In this document: positions 51,384 through 61,410 of the stretch, in pieces
Numbering within the stretch: the first letter of the stretch is position 1
Layout: each line of letters starts with the position of its first letter
Assembly (NCBI RefSeq): GCF_000262305.1
Contig: NC_017910.1
Coordinates: 186,001 to 250,000, forward strand
DNA: 64,000 bases
From: Shimwellia blattae DSM 4481 = NBRC 105725
Lineage (GTDB): Bacteria > Pseudomonadota > Gammaproteobacteria > Enterobacterales > Enterobacteriaceae
Direction of reading: 5' to 3'
Notes under the pieces: generated by a model
The model's database searches: none
Told to the model about the DNA's origin: nothing
Seen by the model: only the letters and a program-made list of their open reading frames with translations
Position numbers and translations under genes: made by a program

Positions 51384-54089
51384 TCAGACCCCGTACCCCA
51401 TCATCTTCAGCAGATGCTGGGCATGCTGCACCGCATCCTGACGGTGGGCCACCCCCAGTTTCTGATACAGATTACGAATATGGGTTTTGATGGTGGTGGC
51501 CGCCACATCCAGCTCCCCGGCGATTTGTTCATTGCTGTAGCCGGAGTAGATAAGCCCCAGCACCTGCCACTCCCGCTGGGTCAGCGGGCTGGTGCGGATA
51601 AGCTCCGGGACTTGCGGGTGACTGAGCAGCCGGGCCACGAACCCTTCATCAAAGTGGGCAAACTTGTGGCGGTGGTGCTGGTTAATCTCGCGCAGGATAC
51701 GCTGGGCGCGGTGCTGGTCTATCTCCGGTAGCGTATTGAGCTGCAGTAACTGGCGCAACTGCTGGGCCATGGCCTCGCCCTCAATCACAAAGTGGCTGAT
51801 AAACCCGGTACGGTTAGCCAGATCCAGCGCGTCAATCAGCAGCCGCTGGGCTTCGCTCTTACGGCCAGCCTGCCAGTACAGCTGGTTAAGCAGCAGCATA
51901 TTGCGGTTGAGATCGCTGCGTAACTGCAGGCGGCGGGCGTTTTCGTTAAGCTCCTCAAGGATAATCTCTGCCGGTTCATACTCCCCCAGCAGAATTTGCG
52001 CCCTGGCGATATTGCGCCACTGGCCCTGCAAAAAGTGGTTGTCGGCGCTGTCTGGCCGGGGGGTCAGGCGCAGCCAGTTAGCGGCGGCACTTTTGTCCCC
52101 GGTCATCTGCCAGTAAATCACCCGGACTTTATCTGCGTTGGTTATCCAGTCGCTGTGCCAGGGGCCGCTGCCGAGCAGGTTTTCCAGACGGTTAAGATGG
52201 CTGCGGGCATTGTCCAGCTGCCCTCTGGCCAGCGCACACTGAATAATGAGCGCCAGACACTGGAGCTGCTGGCGGGGCTGAAAACCGGCTAACACCTCGA
52301 TCCCCTGACGGGCGCAGGCTTCGGACTCATCCAGGCGTGACCAGGCCCAGAGTAACTGGGCGCGAATACGCAGCAGAAACTCATGCAGCGGTAACTGCTC
52401 AAGGTGGTGCTCCTGGACCAGCCGGAAGGCGCTCTCCTGGGTCTCCCAGGCGGCCTGCAAAAACCCCTGGGCAATCAGAATTTCGCTTTGCTGAATCAGG
52501 CTCCACAGGGCGTAATGCCAGACATCGTTATGGCGCGCCATCTGCTCTGCCTGCTGCATCACCGCCAGGGCTTCACTGAGCTCCCCTTTGCAGTGCAGCA
52601 CCTCCCCCTGAACGGAGGTGGCGACAATCCGGCTGTGGAAACTTGCGACCGGCAGCGCTTCCAGCGCCTGCGTTGCCAGGCGTTCGGCCTCTTCCTGCTC
52701 GCCGTGGTTAATCGCAACCTGGGCGCGCAGCGCGTTAAATTCGGCCCGCAGAGTCGCATCCGGCGGGGTTTTCATCTCCTGCTCGGCCCGGGCCAGCAGG
52801 GTGTTGACCTCACCATAGCGGTGCTGGCTTTGCATCAGCCAGGCCTGGAGCAGCAGCAGTTTGGGCTGCTCCAGCAGCGTCTCCCAGGGCAGGGCTTTAA
52901 TGGAGTCTTCCAGCAGCGGCAGCTCGCTGTTATTAAACAAAAGCCAGGAGTGATGCAGCAGGATATCGCGCAGCATGGCGGTATCGCCCGCCGCCATTGC
53001 GTGGTGGATGGCCTCACCGGGGAAGCCCTGGGTAAGCCAGCTTTCCGCTGCGGCCCGGTGAATATCCGCAAGCTCCCCTGCCAGCTCCCACTGGCAGCGC
53101 TGGCGTAAAAAGTTACCAAACAGCGGGTGGTAGCGGAACCACTCTCCGCTGCCGTCCATTCGTTGCAGGAACAAACCCTGGCGCTCCAGATCTTCAAGGC
53201 GCATCTGGCCGTTCTCTTCCCCGGTGACCCGGACAATCAGCGCATCATTCATGGAGCTGAGCAGGGCGCTTTTGAGCAGGAACTGGCGGGTGGCGCTGTC
53301 TACCTTGTCGAGCACTTCATCCACCAGGTAGTCATTAAGGTGCCCGGCATTGATGCCGGACAGGCGCCGCGCAGAGTGGTGCGGTGTGTGGCGATTCTGG
53401 CGGGCGGCCAGGGCAATCAACTGCAGGGCGGTTGCCCAGCCTGCCACATCGTCACACAGCTGGCCGCTTTCACTGGGATCCATCGGGGTTACCAGCCGGT
53501 CATCAAAGAACTGCTGCGCTTCGTGGTGGGTAAAGGCCAGCTGCTGGCTGCCTATCTCCAGAAGCTGCTCGCGCACGCGCAGGTTCGCAATCCCCAGCTG
53601 GGGTAAATTGCGCGACAGGATAACCAGCGTCACGTATTCCGGCTGGTGGCGCAGGAAAAAACGCATCGCGTCATGGATGGCCGGGTTGGTTATCAGGTGG
53701 TAGTCATCAATCACCAGATAGAGGGGCTTTTGCCACTGCTCAAGCTCAATAAACAACTGGGAAAACAGTGACGACAAACTCGCATACTGGCGCTTTTGTG
53801 CCATAAGCTCACTGCTGGTGCAGTGGTTACCGGTCGCCTGCTGTATGGCGGCAATCAGGTAGGTGGCAAATTTTTCGGGCTGGTTATCGCTCTCATCCAG
53901 AGAGTACCAGCCAAGAAAGTCCTTTTCCGCTGCCCACTGAGAAACCAGAGTGGTTTTGCCATAGCCTGCCGGGCTGGTGAGCAGCGCCAGCCGGTAGTTA
54001 CCGGCAGCGGACAGTTTTTCCAGCAGACGATTGCGGACCACAGTGTTTCCCGGACGTGCTGGCCGACTTAATTTCGACGGTATCAACAT
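51384..54089 (-). CDS. malT: Maltose regulon activator MalT
   Basis: ATP- and maltotriose-dependent transcriptional activator of the STAND/LuxR class. 901 residues, identical in length to E. coli. The N-terminal Walker A is SPAGYGKTT near residue 40 and Walker B is LVIDDYHLI. A superhelical TPR-like sensor fills the middle. The C-terminal LuxR-type helix-turn-helix is LTQREWQVLGLIYSGYSNEQIAGELDVA. The start at 54087-54089 gives the conserved MLIPSKLSRP. It is divergent from malPQ. The rtcBA genes found here in E. coli are absent, so malT directly follows glpR. Confidence 0.98.
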   Translation of the reverse strand: MLIPSKLSRPARPGNTVVRNRLLEKLSAAGNYRLALLTSPAGYGKTTLVSQWAAEKDFLGWYSLDESDNQPEKFATYLIAAIQQATGNHCTSSELMAQKRQYASLSSLFSQLFIELEQWQKPLYLVIDDYHLITNPAIHDAMRFFLRHQPEYVTLVILSRNLPQLGIANLRVREQLLEIGSQQLAFTHHEAQQFFDDRLVTPMDPSESGQLCDDVAGWATALQLIALAARQNRHTPHHSARRLSGINAGHLNDYLVDEVLDKVDSATRQFLLKSALLSSMNDALIVRVTGEENGQMRLEDLERQGLFLQRMDGSGEWFRYHPLFGNFLRQRCQWELAGELADIHRAAAESWLTQGFPGEAIHHAMAAGDTAMLRDILLHHSWLLFNNSELPLLEDSIKALPWETLLEQPKLLLLQAWLMQSQHRYGEVNTLLARAEQEMKTPPDATLRAEFNALRAQVAINHGEQEEAERLATQALEALPVASFHSRIVATSVQGEVLHCKGELSEALAVMQQAEQMARHNDVWHYALWSLIQQSEILIAQGFLQAAWETQESAFRLVQEHHLEQLPLHEFLLRIRAQLLWAWSRLDESEACARQGIEVLAGFQPRQQLQCLALIIQCALARGQLDNARSHLNRLENLLGSGPWHSDWITNADKVRVIYWQMTGDKSAAANWLRLTPRPDSADNHFLQGQWRNIARAQILLGEYEPAEIILEELNENARRLQLRSDLNRNMLLLNQLYWQAGRKSEAQRLLIDALDLANRTGFISHFVIEGEAMAQQLRQLLQLNTLPEIDQHRAQRILREINQHHRHKFAHFDEGFVARLLSHPQVPELIRTSPLTQREWQVLGLIYSGYSNEQIAGELDVAATTIKTHIRNLYQKLGVAHRQDAVQHAQHLLKMMGYGV

Positions 54090-54211
54090 AGGTAGTCGCT
54101 TCACTGTGAAGGGGGAAAATATTTTTTTTTGCGCTTCGTAATTAATGCTAAGGGTAAAGTCCGGTATCTCGCGGGTTTATGCAAGTAAGCGTTGAATTTA
54201 AACTATCCAAA

Positions 54212-54227
54212 GTTGCACTTTGTCACA
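54212..54227 (-). promoter_or_regulatory. CRP site of malT
   Basis: On the minus strand TGTGACAAAGTGCAAC resembles the CRP site of E. coli malT (TGTGA half perfect, second half weak). It lies about 125 bases before the malT start. Confidence 0.6.
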
Positions 54228-54588
54228 TTTTAGAATTTTACCCGGTGAGGGGATAACCCGTCGCGCACCAGGCGCGGCGCGGCCTGGTAGTGTGTCGCGC
54301 CCTGATGAAACTATATGAGTATCAGATAATTACGCCATGTATTACCGGTAATATCCGGCGCTGTTATTGCGGGCAGGTATTGGTATTTCCCGTACTCCGG
54401 CTCATTATTTTTGCCTGTTATGACTCCCCCCGGTGAGCCCGAAAAAATAGCCCGCAACCGGCGGGGTTTTATTTCTCCACCGGGGGGGAATACATAATTA
54501 TGTGCTGTTTTATCTGTCTCAGGCTGCGTGCTGCGCTATTTATGTCAGAGTAGTAGTGCCTGGGATCACATTTTCTCCTACTACCTGC

Positions 54589-54622
54589 TCCTCCTCCCCA
54601 TCTAATCCCTGACAGGATGAGG
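54589..54622 (+). promoter_or_regulatory. MalT boxes of the malPQ promoter
   Basis: GGATGAGG (54615-54622) matches the MalT box core GGAKGA, and TCCTCCTCCCCA (54589-54600) is the same motif on the other strand (GGGGAGGA). They stand 65-100 bases before malP, as at E. coli malPp. The rest of the 54090-54687 gap is otherwise AT-rich, without a visible gene. Confidence 0.7.
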
Positions 54623-54687
54623 AAGTCCCCCCAGGCACCCGGCACACTAATGGAAAATGTTTCAGTTATCACAGGAACCGATTACTT

Positions 54688-57090
54688 ATGTCTCAGCCTA
54701 TATTTGATAAAGCACAGTTTCAGGCTTCACTGACCCGTCAGTGGCAAGCTATCGGTCTTCATGCAGCAGACGAGATGACACCGCAACAGTGGTGGCATGC
54801 TGTCAGCGGTGCGCTGGCCGAAAATCTGGCCGCCCGGCCCGCACCGGCCAGTGAATCAAACCAGCGCCATGTGAACTATATCTCCATGGAGTTTCTGATT
54901 GGCCGCTTAACCGGCAACAACCTGCTGAATCTGGGCTGGTATGACGGCGTTCGCGAGGTGTTGCAGGGCTACAACATCAACCTGAGTGATTTACTGGAAG
55001 AAGAGCGAGACCCGGCACTGGGTAACGGCGGGCTGGGGCGTCTGGCTGCGTGCTTCCTGGACTCCATGGCGACAGTGGGCCAGGCGGCCACGGGCTACGG
55101 GCTGAACTACCAGTACGGGCTGTTCCGCCAGTCCTTCAGTGATGGCAAACAAATCGAAGCGCCGGACGACTGGTCCCGGGACAACTACCCGTGGTTTCGC
55201 CATAACCGCGCGCTGGATGTGCAGGTAGGCATTGGCGGTAAGGTGCTGAAAAACGGCAGCCAGATCCGCTGGGAACCGGCCTTTATGATTCATGGCCAGG
55301 CCTGCGACTTACCGGTGATTGGCTACCGCAACGGGGTGTCCCAGCCGCTGCGCCTGTGGCAGGCGAGCCATGCCCACCCCTTTGATTTAACGCTGTTTAA
55401 CGACGGCCAGTTCCTGAAGGCCGAGCAGCAGGGCATTGACGCGGCGAAGCTGACCAAAGTGCTGTACCCGAATGACAACCACCAGGCCGGTAAAAAACTG
55501 CGCCTGATGCAGCAGTATTTCCAGTGCGCCTGCTCCATTGCCGATATTCTGCGCCGCCACCATCAGGCGGGCCGCAAACTGGCGACGCTGCCGGATTATG
55601 AAGTTATCCAGCTGAACGATACCCACCCGACTATCGCTATTCCGGAGTTACTGCGCGTATTGCTCGATGAGCACCAGATGAGCTGGGATGATGCCTGGGC
55701 TATCACCAGCCGCACCTTCGCCTACACCAACCACACTCTGATGCCGGAAGCGCTGGAGTGCTGGGACGAGCGCCTGATTCGCACCCTGCTGCCGCGCCAT
55801 ATTCAGCTGATCAAAGAGATCAACCGGCGCTTTAAAAAGCAGGTGGACAAAACCTGGCCGGGCAACAAAGCCCTGTGGGCGAAGCTCGCCGTGGTACACG
55901 AAGGCCAGGTGCGGATGGCAAACCTGTGCGTGGTGAGCGGTTTTGCGGTCAACGGGGTGGCGGCGCTGCATTCTGAACTGGTCGTTAAAGATCTGTTCCC
56001 GGAATACCACCAGCTGTGGCCGAATAAATTCCATAATGTGACCAACGGCATCACCCCGCGCCGCTGGATAAAACAGTGCAACCCGGCCCTTTCCGCCCTG
56101 CTGGATAAAAGCCTGAACCGGGAGTGGGCAAACGATCTTGATGCCCTGTCCGGGCTGGAAGCCTGTGTTGATGACGCGGCATTTTGCGCCGAATACCGGG
56201 CCATTAAGCGGCACAATAAAGAGCGCCTGGCGGCCTATATTCAGGCGCACACCGGCATTACCATTAACCCGGAAGCGCTGTTCGACGTGCAGATAAAGCG
56301 CCTGCATGAATATAAACGCCAGCATCTCAACTTGCTGCATATCCTCGCGCGCTATAAAGAGATCCGTGAGAACCCGCACCTGGATTGCGTGCCGCGGGTG
56401 TTCCTGTTCGGGGCGAAAGCGGCACCGGGCTACTATCTGGCAAAAAATATTATCCATGCGATCAATAACGTGGCGGAGAAGATCAACAACGACCCGCTGG
56501 TAGGCGATCGCCTGAAGGTGGTGTTCCTGCCGGATTACTGCGTTTCCGCCGCAGAGATGCTGATCCCGGCGGCCGATATTTCTGAGCAGATCTCCACCGC
56601 CGGTAAAGAAGCCTCCGGCACCGGCAATATGAAGCTGGCGCTCAATGGTGCGCTGACCGTGGGCACGCTGGACGGCGCCAACGTAGAGATAGCTGAAAAA
56701 GTCGGCCAGGAGAATATCTTTATTTTCGGTCATACGGTGGAGCAGGTAAAAGCGCTGAAAGCGGCGGGCTACTCCCCACTGGCGTGGCGGAAAAAAGACA
56801 AAACCCTGGATGCGGTACTGAAAGAGCTGGAAAAAGGCCTCTACAGCGGTGGCGACAAGCATATGTTTGATCTGATGCTCCACAGCCTGGGCAAAGAGGG
56901 TGGGGACCCTTATCTGGTGCTGGCGGACTTCACCGCCTATGTTGAGGCCCAGCGCCAGGCCGATGCCCTGTACCGCGATCAGGACGCCTGGACCCGGGCG
57001 GCGATCCTCAATACCGCCCGCTGCGGTATGTTCAGCTCTGACCGCTCTATTCGTGACTATCAGCAGCGTATCTGGCAGGCACCACGTTAA
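54688..57090 (+). CDS. malP: Maltodextrin phosphorylase
   Basis: Releases glucose-1-phosphate from maltodextrins taken up by the maltose system. 800 residues (797 in E. coli). The pyridoxal-phosphate lysine is K649 in EASGTGNMKLALNG. The N-terminal GNGGLGRLAACFLDSM is shared with glgP, its paralog in this window. A CAGGA site precedes the ATG. malQ follows after ten bases in the same operon, under MalT control. Confidence 0.98.
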   Translation: MSQPIFDKAQFQASLTRQWQAIGLHAADEMTPQQWWHAVSGALAENLAARPAPASESNQRHVNYISMEFLIGRLTGNNLLNLGWYDGVREVLQGYNINLSDLLEEERDPALGNGGLGRLAACFLDSMATVGQAATGYGLNYQYGLFRQSFSDGKQIEAPDDWSRDNYPWFRHNRALDVQVGIGGKVLKNGSQIRWEPAFMIHGQACDLPVIGYRNGVSQPLRLWQASHAHPFDLTLFNDGQFLKAEQQGIDAAKLTKVLYPNDNHQAGKKLRLMQQYFQCACSIADILRRHHQAGRKLATLPDYEVIQLNDTHPTIAIPELLRVLLDEHQMSWDDAWAITSRTFAYTNHTLMPEALECWDERLIRTLLPRHIQLIKEINRRFKKQVDKTWPGNKALWAKLAVVHEGQVRMANLCVVSGFAVNGVAALHSELVVKDLFPEYHQLWPNKFHNVTNGITPRRWIKQCNPALSALLDKSLNREWANDLDALSGLEACVDDAAFCAEYRAIKRHNKERLAAYIQAHTGITINPEALFDVQIKRLHEYKRQHLNLLHILARYKEIRENPHLDCVPRVFLFGAKAAPGYYLAKNIIHAINNVAEKINNDPLVGDRLKVVFLPDYCVSAAEMLIPAADISEQISTAGKEASGTGNMKLALNGALTVGTLDGANVEIAEKVGQENIFIFGHTVEQVKALKAAGYSPLAWRKKDKTLDAVLKELEKGLYSGGDKHMFDLMLHSLGKEGGDPYLVLADFTAYVEAQRQADALYRDQDAWTRAAILNTARCGMFSSDRSIRDYQQRIWQAPR

Positions 57091-57100
57091 GGAAGCGACC

Positions 57101-59221
57101 ATGGAAAGCAAGCGTCTTGATAAAGCCGCCCTTGCTGCGGGGATTGCAGCAGACTATATCAACGCCCACGGTAAAACCCAGGCTATTCCGGCGCAGACCC
57201 GGCAGCGTTTGCTGGAGGCCATGAACCATACCCCACGCCCGGCAACGGAGGCCGGGCCTGTACCCCAGGTGAAGGTCCTGGTTCAGGCGAAAAAACTCGC
57301 GCTGGCGGTGGCAGGCCACGGGGAATACCGCTGGATGCTGACCACCGAACAGGGCGACCAGTACCGCGGGCAGGTTAGCGCAGGCAGTATGCTGACTTTG
57401 CCCGCCGGGATTGCCACGGGCTACCACACGCTGACGCTGGTGCGTGACGAGGCGCGCTGGAACTGCTGGCTGATTGTGGCACCGGCGCGCTGTTATGAGC
57501 CGCAGGCACTGCGTGAGGGCCACAAACTGTGGGGCGCCTGTGTGCAGCTGTATACCCTGCGCTCTGCCCGTAACTGGGGGGTAGGGGATTTTGGCGATCT
57601 GCGCCAGATGGTGACAGAAATGGCGGCCCGGGGCGGGGCATTTATTGGACTGAACCCGATCCATGCGCTCTACCCGGCCACCCCGGAAAGCGCCAGCCCG
57701 TACAGCCCCTCATCCCGGCGCTGGATGAATATTATTTATATTGATGTGGAGGCCGTTGAGGATTTCTCTCTCAGCACCCGGGCACAGCAGTGGTGGGAAA
57801 GCCCGGAAACCCGCCAGCAGTTACAGGCGGCCCGGAACGCCCACTGGGTGGACTACAGCGCGGTCACCGCGCTGAAGCTGACGGCCCTCTCCATGGCCTG
57901 GCAGCAGTTTTTAACCAGGGGCGGTGACGATGCCCTGATGGCGGAATTTCGCGGGTTTATCGCCCGGGAGGGAGAGAGCCTGTTTTACCAGGCGGCCTTT
58001 GATGCGCTCCACGCCTGGCAGATGCAGCAGGACACCACCCGCTGGGGCTGGCCGGTATGGCCCCGGGAATACCAGGATGCAGACAGCCCGGCAGTGGCGG
58101 CGTTTTGTGTGCAGCACCGGGAGCAGGTGGAATTTTACATGTGGCTACAGTGGATTGCCTGGCGGCAGTTTTCCGCCTGCTGGGAGAGCTGCCAGCGGCA
58201 CGGTATGCCGGTGGGGCTCTACCGGGACCTGGCGGTCGGCGTGGCGCAGGGGGGGGCGGAAACCTGGCGAGACAAAGAGCTGTACTGCCTGAAGGCGTCT
58301 GTCGGGGCACCACCGGATATCCTCGGCCCCCTGGGCCAGAACTGGGGATTGCCGCCAATGGATCCGCATATTATGGCCCAGCGCGGCTACGAGCCATTTG
58401 TTGAGCTGCTGCGCGCTAATATGACCCACTGCGGCGCCCTGCGCATTGACCATGTTATGTCGCTGCTGCGCCTGTGGTGGATCCCCTACGGGGAAACGGC
58501 GGATAAAGGCGCCTATGTCCACTACCCGGTAGATGACCTGCTGGCGATCCTCGCCCTTGAGAGCCAGCGCCACCAGTGCATGGTGATCGGCGAAGATCTG
58601 GGAACCGTGCCACAGGAGATAGTCGCCAAACTGCGCGATTTTGGGATCTACTCCTACAAGGTGCTGTGGTTTGAGCAGGATGGCAAAGGGCACTTCCGGG
58701 CACCGGAGGATTTCACCGCCCAGGCGATGGCGGTGGCCTCAACTCATGATATGCCGACGGTGCGGGGCTACTGGGAGTGCGGTGACCTGGCGCTCGGGCA
58801 GTCTCTCGGGCTCTACCCGGATGCGGACGTGCTGGCGGGGTTGTACCAGGATCGCGCCCGGGCGAAGCAGTCGCTGCTGGACAGCCTGCATCAGTATCAG
58901 TGTGTGCCGCAAAAAACCGGGCGTCTGGCCGCGCGCATGAAGATGACGCCAGCCCTGAACCGGGGGCTACAGCGCTATATTGCCGACAGCAACAGTGCGC
59001 TACTGGGGCTACAGCCGGAAGACTGGCTGGATATGTCGCAACCGGTCAATGTGCCCGGCACCAGCGATCAGTACCCGAACTGGCGGCGCAAACTGACCCA
59101 CAGCCTGGAGGCGATGTTTGACAGCCCGCAGGTGAACCGGCTGCTAAAAGATCTTGATAAGCACCGGCGGCAGAAGCCACTGAGGGTGGCAAAACCCGCC
59201 CGCCGGGCGAAAGCGTCCTGA
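57101..59221 (+). CDS. malQ: 4-alpha-glucanotransferase (amylomaltase)
   Basis: Disproportionates maltodextrins, giving glucose and longer chains for MalP. 706 residues (694 in E. coli). GH77 motifs: RIDHVMSLLRLWWIP with the nucleophile Asp, IGEDLGTVP with the acid Glu and STHDMPTVRGYW with the third Asp. The N-terminal 140 residues are the enterobacterial extension domain. The reading frame opens 67 codons earlier inside malP, but the ATG at 57101 with GGAAG fits the family. Confidence 0.97.
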   Translation: MESKRLDKAALAAGIAADYINAHGKTQAIPAQTRQRLLEAMNHTPRPATEAGPVPQVKVLVQAKKLALAVAGHGEYRWMLTTEQGDQYRGQVSAGSMLTLPAGIATGYHTLTLVRDEARWNCWLIVAPARCYEPQALREGHKLWGACVQLYTLRSARNWGVGDFGDLRQMVTEMAARGGAFIGLNPIHALYPATPESASPYSPSSRRWMNIIYIDVEAVEDFSLSTRAQQWWESPETRQQLQAARNAHWVDYSAVTALKLTALSMAWQQFLTRGGDDALMAEFRGFIAREGESLFYQAAFDALHAWQMQQDTTRWGWPVWPREYQDADSPAVAAFCVQHREQVEFYMWLQWIAWRQFSACWESCQRHGMPVGLYRDLAVGVAQGGAETWRDKELYCLKASVGAPPDILGPLGQNWGLPPMDPHIMAQRGYEPFVELLRANMTHCGALRIDHVMSLLRLWWIPYGETADKGAYVHYPVDDLLAILALESQRHQCMVIGEDLGTVPQEIVAKLRDFGIYSYKVLWFEQDGKGHFRAPEDFTAQAMAVASTHDMPTVRGYWECGDLALGQSLGLYPDADVLAGLYQDRARAKQSLLDSLHQYQCVPQKTGRLAARMKMTPALNRGLQRYIADSNSALLGLQPEDWLDMSQPVNVPGTSDQYPNWRRKLTHSLEAMFDSPQVNRLLKDLDKHRRQKPLRVAKPARRAKAS

Positions 59222-59227
59222 TAATCA

Positions 59228-59256
59228 AAACGCCCGCAGTGCGGGCGTTTGTTTTT
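59228..59256. terminator. malPQ terminator
   Basis: AAACGCCCGC-AGT-GCGGGCGTTT followed by GTTTTT, between the convergent malQ and nfuA genes; an A-run on the left lets it work in both directions. Confidence 0.9.
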
Positions 59257-59269
59257 ACAGGCCCGGGGA

Positions 59270-59845
59270 TCAGTAGTAGGAGTGCTCGCCGCGCTGGTGC
59301 TCGGTCAAATCTTTCACCCCTTTGAGTTCCGGGAACGCTGCCAGCAGCTGTTTCTCGATCCCTTCTTTCAGGGTGTAATCCACCATTGAGCAGCCGTTAC
59401 AGCCGCCGCCGAACTGCAGAATGGCGAAGCCGTCTTCGGTTATCTCCATCAGGGAGACGCGCCCGCCGTGGCCGGCCAGCTGCGGGTTAACTTCAGCCTG
59501 CAGCATATATTCAACGCGCTCGATAAGCGGCGCATCGTCCGCCACTTTACGCATTTTGGCGTTAGGGGCTTTCAGGGTCAGCTGGGAGCCGAGCTGATCG
59601 GTCACAAAGTCGATTTCAGCGTCTTCCAGAAACGGGGCGCTGAGCTCATCCACATAGGCAGTCAGCAGGTCGAATTTCAGGGCGGTGTCAGTGGCTTCTA
59701 CCGCATCAGGCGGGCAATAAGAAACACCACACTCCGCATTCGGGGTACCAGGATTAATGACAAATACGCGGATTTGCGTCCCTTCTTCCTGATTTGCCAG
59801 CAGTTTGGCAAAGTGTGCCTGGGCGGCATCGGAAATACGGATCAT
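59270..59845 (-). CDS. nfuA: Fe-S biogenesis protein NfuA
   Basis: Fe-S carrier that delivers [4Fe-4S] clusters to aconitase, lipoyl synthase and others, especially under oxidative or iron stress. 191 residues, as in E. coli. An A-type-like N-terminal domain is followed by the Nfu domain with the cluster ligands C149 and C152 (GGGCNGCSM). It is divergent from nothing on its left; gntX lies 58 bases upstream on the same strand. In E. coli gntT lies between malQ and nfuA; it is missing here. Confidence 0.98.
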   Translation of the reverse strand: MIRISDAAQAHFAKLLANQEEGTQIRVFVINPGTPNAECGVSYCPPDAVEATDTALKFDLLTAYVDELSAPFLEDAEIDFVTDQLGSQLTLKAPNAKMRKVADDAPLIERVEYMLQAEVNPQLAGHGGRVSLMEITEDGFAILQFGGGCNGCSMVDYTLKEGIEKQLLAAFPELKGVKDLTEHQRGEHSYY

Positions 59846-59903
59846 AGCTTTGGCCTAATAGTTGACTATTTCAGTTGGTTATAATACGCCCATCAGCCGG
59901 GCT

Positions 59904-60584
59904 CTACAAGGTGCGGCACAGGCACCAGATTTGAACCGTGGCGGCACCGTGGCGCATTAACAGTCGGGTGATTTCCGCCACTGTGCTGCCGGTAGTGACC
60001 ACATCATCCACTATAGCGATATGGCGATGCTGCACCGGGATTTCAAGACTGAATGCCCGGCGCAGATTACGCCTGCGCAGGGGGGCGCTCAGCCGGTGCT
60101 GAACCCGGGTGGATTTCACCCGCCGCAGCCCGCCGGGCACATAGGAACACCCGGTCCAGCGGGCCAGATACCGGGCCAGCAGATCGCTCTGGTTATAGCC
60201 CCGCCGCCAGGCCCGGTGGTGGTGCAACGGCACCGCCAGGATAAGGTCTACCCGGGGTAAATGGCGGCTGCGGCGCTCCGCCAGAATGCGCAGCAGCATC
60301 AGCCTTGCCAGGGCCGGGGCCAGCGCGGTTACCCGGTTAAATTTGAACTGCTGCACGGCGCGGCGCAAGGGCGGGCGGTAGTCGTCCACCATTACCAGGC
60401 GCTGCCAGGGGGGCGGGCGCAGCAGGCAGCGCCCGCAGGGCAGTGCCCCGCTTATGGCGGGTAAACCACAGCACGGGCAGCAGGGCGGGGGAGCCAGGGC
60501 GCGCTGGCAGTAGCTGCAGATGCCCCAGTGGCTCTGGTGCAGGGGCATTGCGCATAGCCAACACAGGCCGGGGATTGTTAGCAT
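59904..60584 (-). CDS. gntX: ComF-family DNA-utilisation protein GntX
   Basis: A 226-residue phosphoribosyltransferase-fold protein of the ComF family; in E. coli it is needed to use DNA as nutrient. An N-terminal zinc-ribbon-like set of cysteines (CWLCAMP, CSYCQRA, CCPCCGLP, CGRC) precedes the PRTase domain, whose PRPP loop is VDDVVTTGSTV near residue 190. It is divergent from bioH with a 40-bp gap. Confidence 0.95.
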   Translation of the reverse strand: MLTIPGLCWLCAMPLHQSHWGICSYCQRALAPPPCCPCCGLPAISGALPCGRCLLRPPPWQRLVMVDDYRPPLRRAVQQFKFNRVTALAPALARLMLLRILAERRSRHLPRVDLILAVPLHHHRAWRRGYNQSDLLARYLARWTGCSYVPGGLRRVKSTRVQHRLSAPLRRRNLRRAFSLEIPVQHRHIAIVDDVVTTGSTVAEITRLLMRHGAATVQIWCLCRTL

Positions 60585-60624
60585 AAGGGCCTCTGTGGTG
60601 ATCAGGAAAACAGGACTGTAGCGA

Positions 60625-61410
60625 ATGAAAGATATCTGGTGGCAGACGACCGGCTCGGGAAATTGTCATCTTGTGCTGTTGCACGGATGGGGGCTGAATG
60701 GGCAAGTCTGGCATTGCATTGAGGAGCAACTCAGCGCGCATTTTACGCTGCACCTGGTGGATCTGCCGGGCTATGGCCGCAGCCAGGGATACGGGGCGCT
60801 GAGCCTTGAGGAGATGGCCGGGCTGGTGGCGCAGCGGGCGCCGGAGCAGGCTATCTGGCTGGGCTGGAGCCTGGGAGGGCTGGTGGCAAGCCAGGTGGCG
60901 TTAAGCCAGCCCCGGCGGGTACAGGCGCTGGTGAGTGTGGCCTCCTCCCCGTGTTTTACCGCGCGCGATGGGTGGCCGGGCATTAAGCCTGAGGTGCTGG
61001 CCGGGTTTCAGCGCCAGCTGAGTGAGGATTTTCAGCGTACCGTGGAGCGCTTTCTGGCGCTGCAGACTCTGGGCACAGAGAGCGCCCGCCAGGACGCCCG
61101 GCGGCTGAAAGAGGTGGTGCTGTCTTTGCCGATGCCAGAGGTCGACACCCTGAACGGCGGGCTGGAGATCCTGCGGACTGCGGATTTGCGCGAGCCCATG
61201 TCCCGCCTGACGATGCCGGTGTGGCGGCTCTATGGCCGGCTCGATGGTCTGGTGCCGCGCCGGGTGGCCGGGTTACTGGACGACGCCTGGCCTGACAGCC
61301 CCTCATGGATTTTTGATAAAGCCGCCCACGCGCCGTTTATTTCGCACCCGGCGCAGTTTTGCGAGCGGCTACTGGCCCTTAAAGACCTGCTGTGTACGCC
61401 GCAGGGCTAG
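60625..61410 (+). CDS. bioH: Pimeloyl-[ACP] methyl ester esterase
   Basis: Alpha/beta hydrolase that removes the methyl ester from pimeloyl-ACP methyl ester, completing pimelate synthesis for biotin. 261 residues (256 in E. coli). The nucleophile is S82 in GWSLGG. The acid is the aspartate in GRLDGLVP and the histidine is in KAAHAPFI. The oxyanion-loop motif LHGWGLNG is near residue 19. The gene ends exactly where the convergent HipA-like gene ends, with no intergenic base. Confidence 0.97.
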   Translation: MKDIWWQTTGSGNCHLVLLHGWGLNGQVWHCIEEQLSAHFTLHLVDLPGYGRSQGYGALSLEEMAGLVAQRAPEQAIWLGWSLGGLVASQVALSQPRRVQALVSVASSPCFTARDGWPGIKPEVLAGFQRQLSEDFQRTVERFLALQTLGTESARQDARRLKEVVLSLPMPEVDTLNGGLEILRTADLREPMSRLTMPVWRLYGRLDGLVPRRVAGLLDDAWPDSPSWIFDKAAHAPFISHPAQFCERLLALKDLLCTPQG

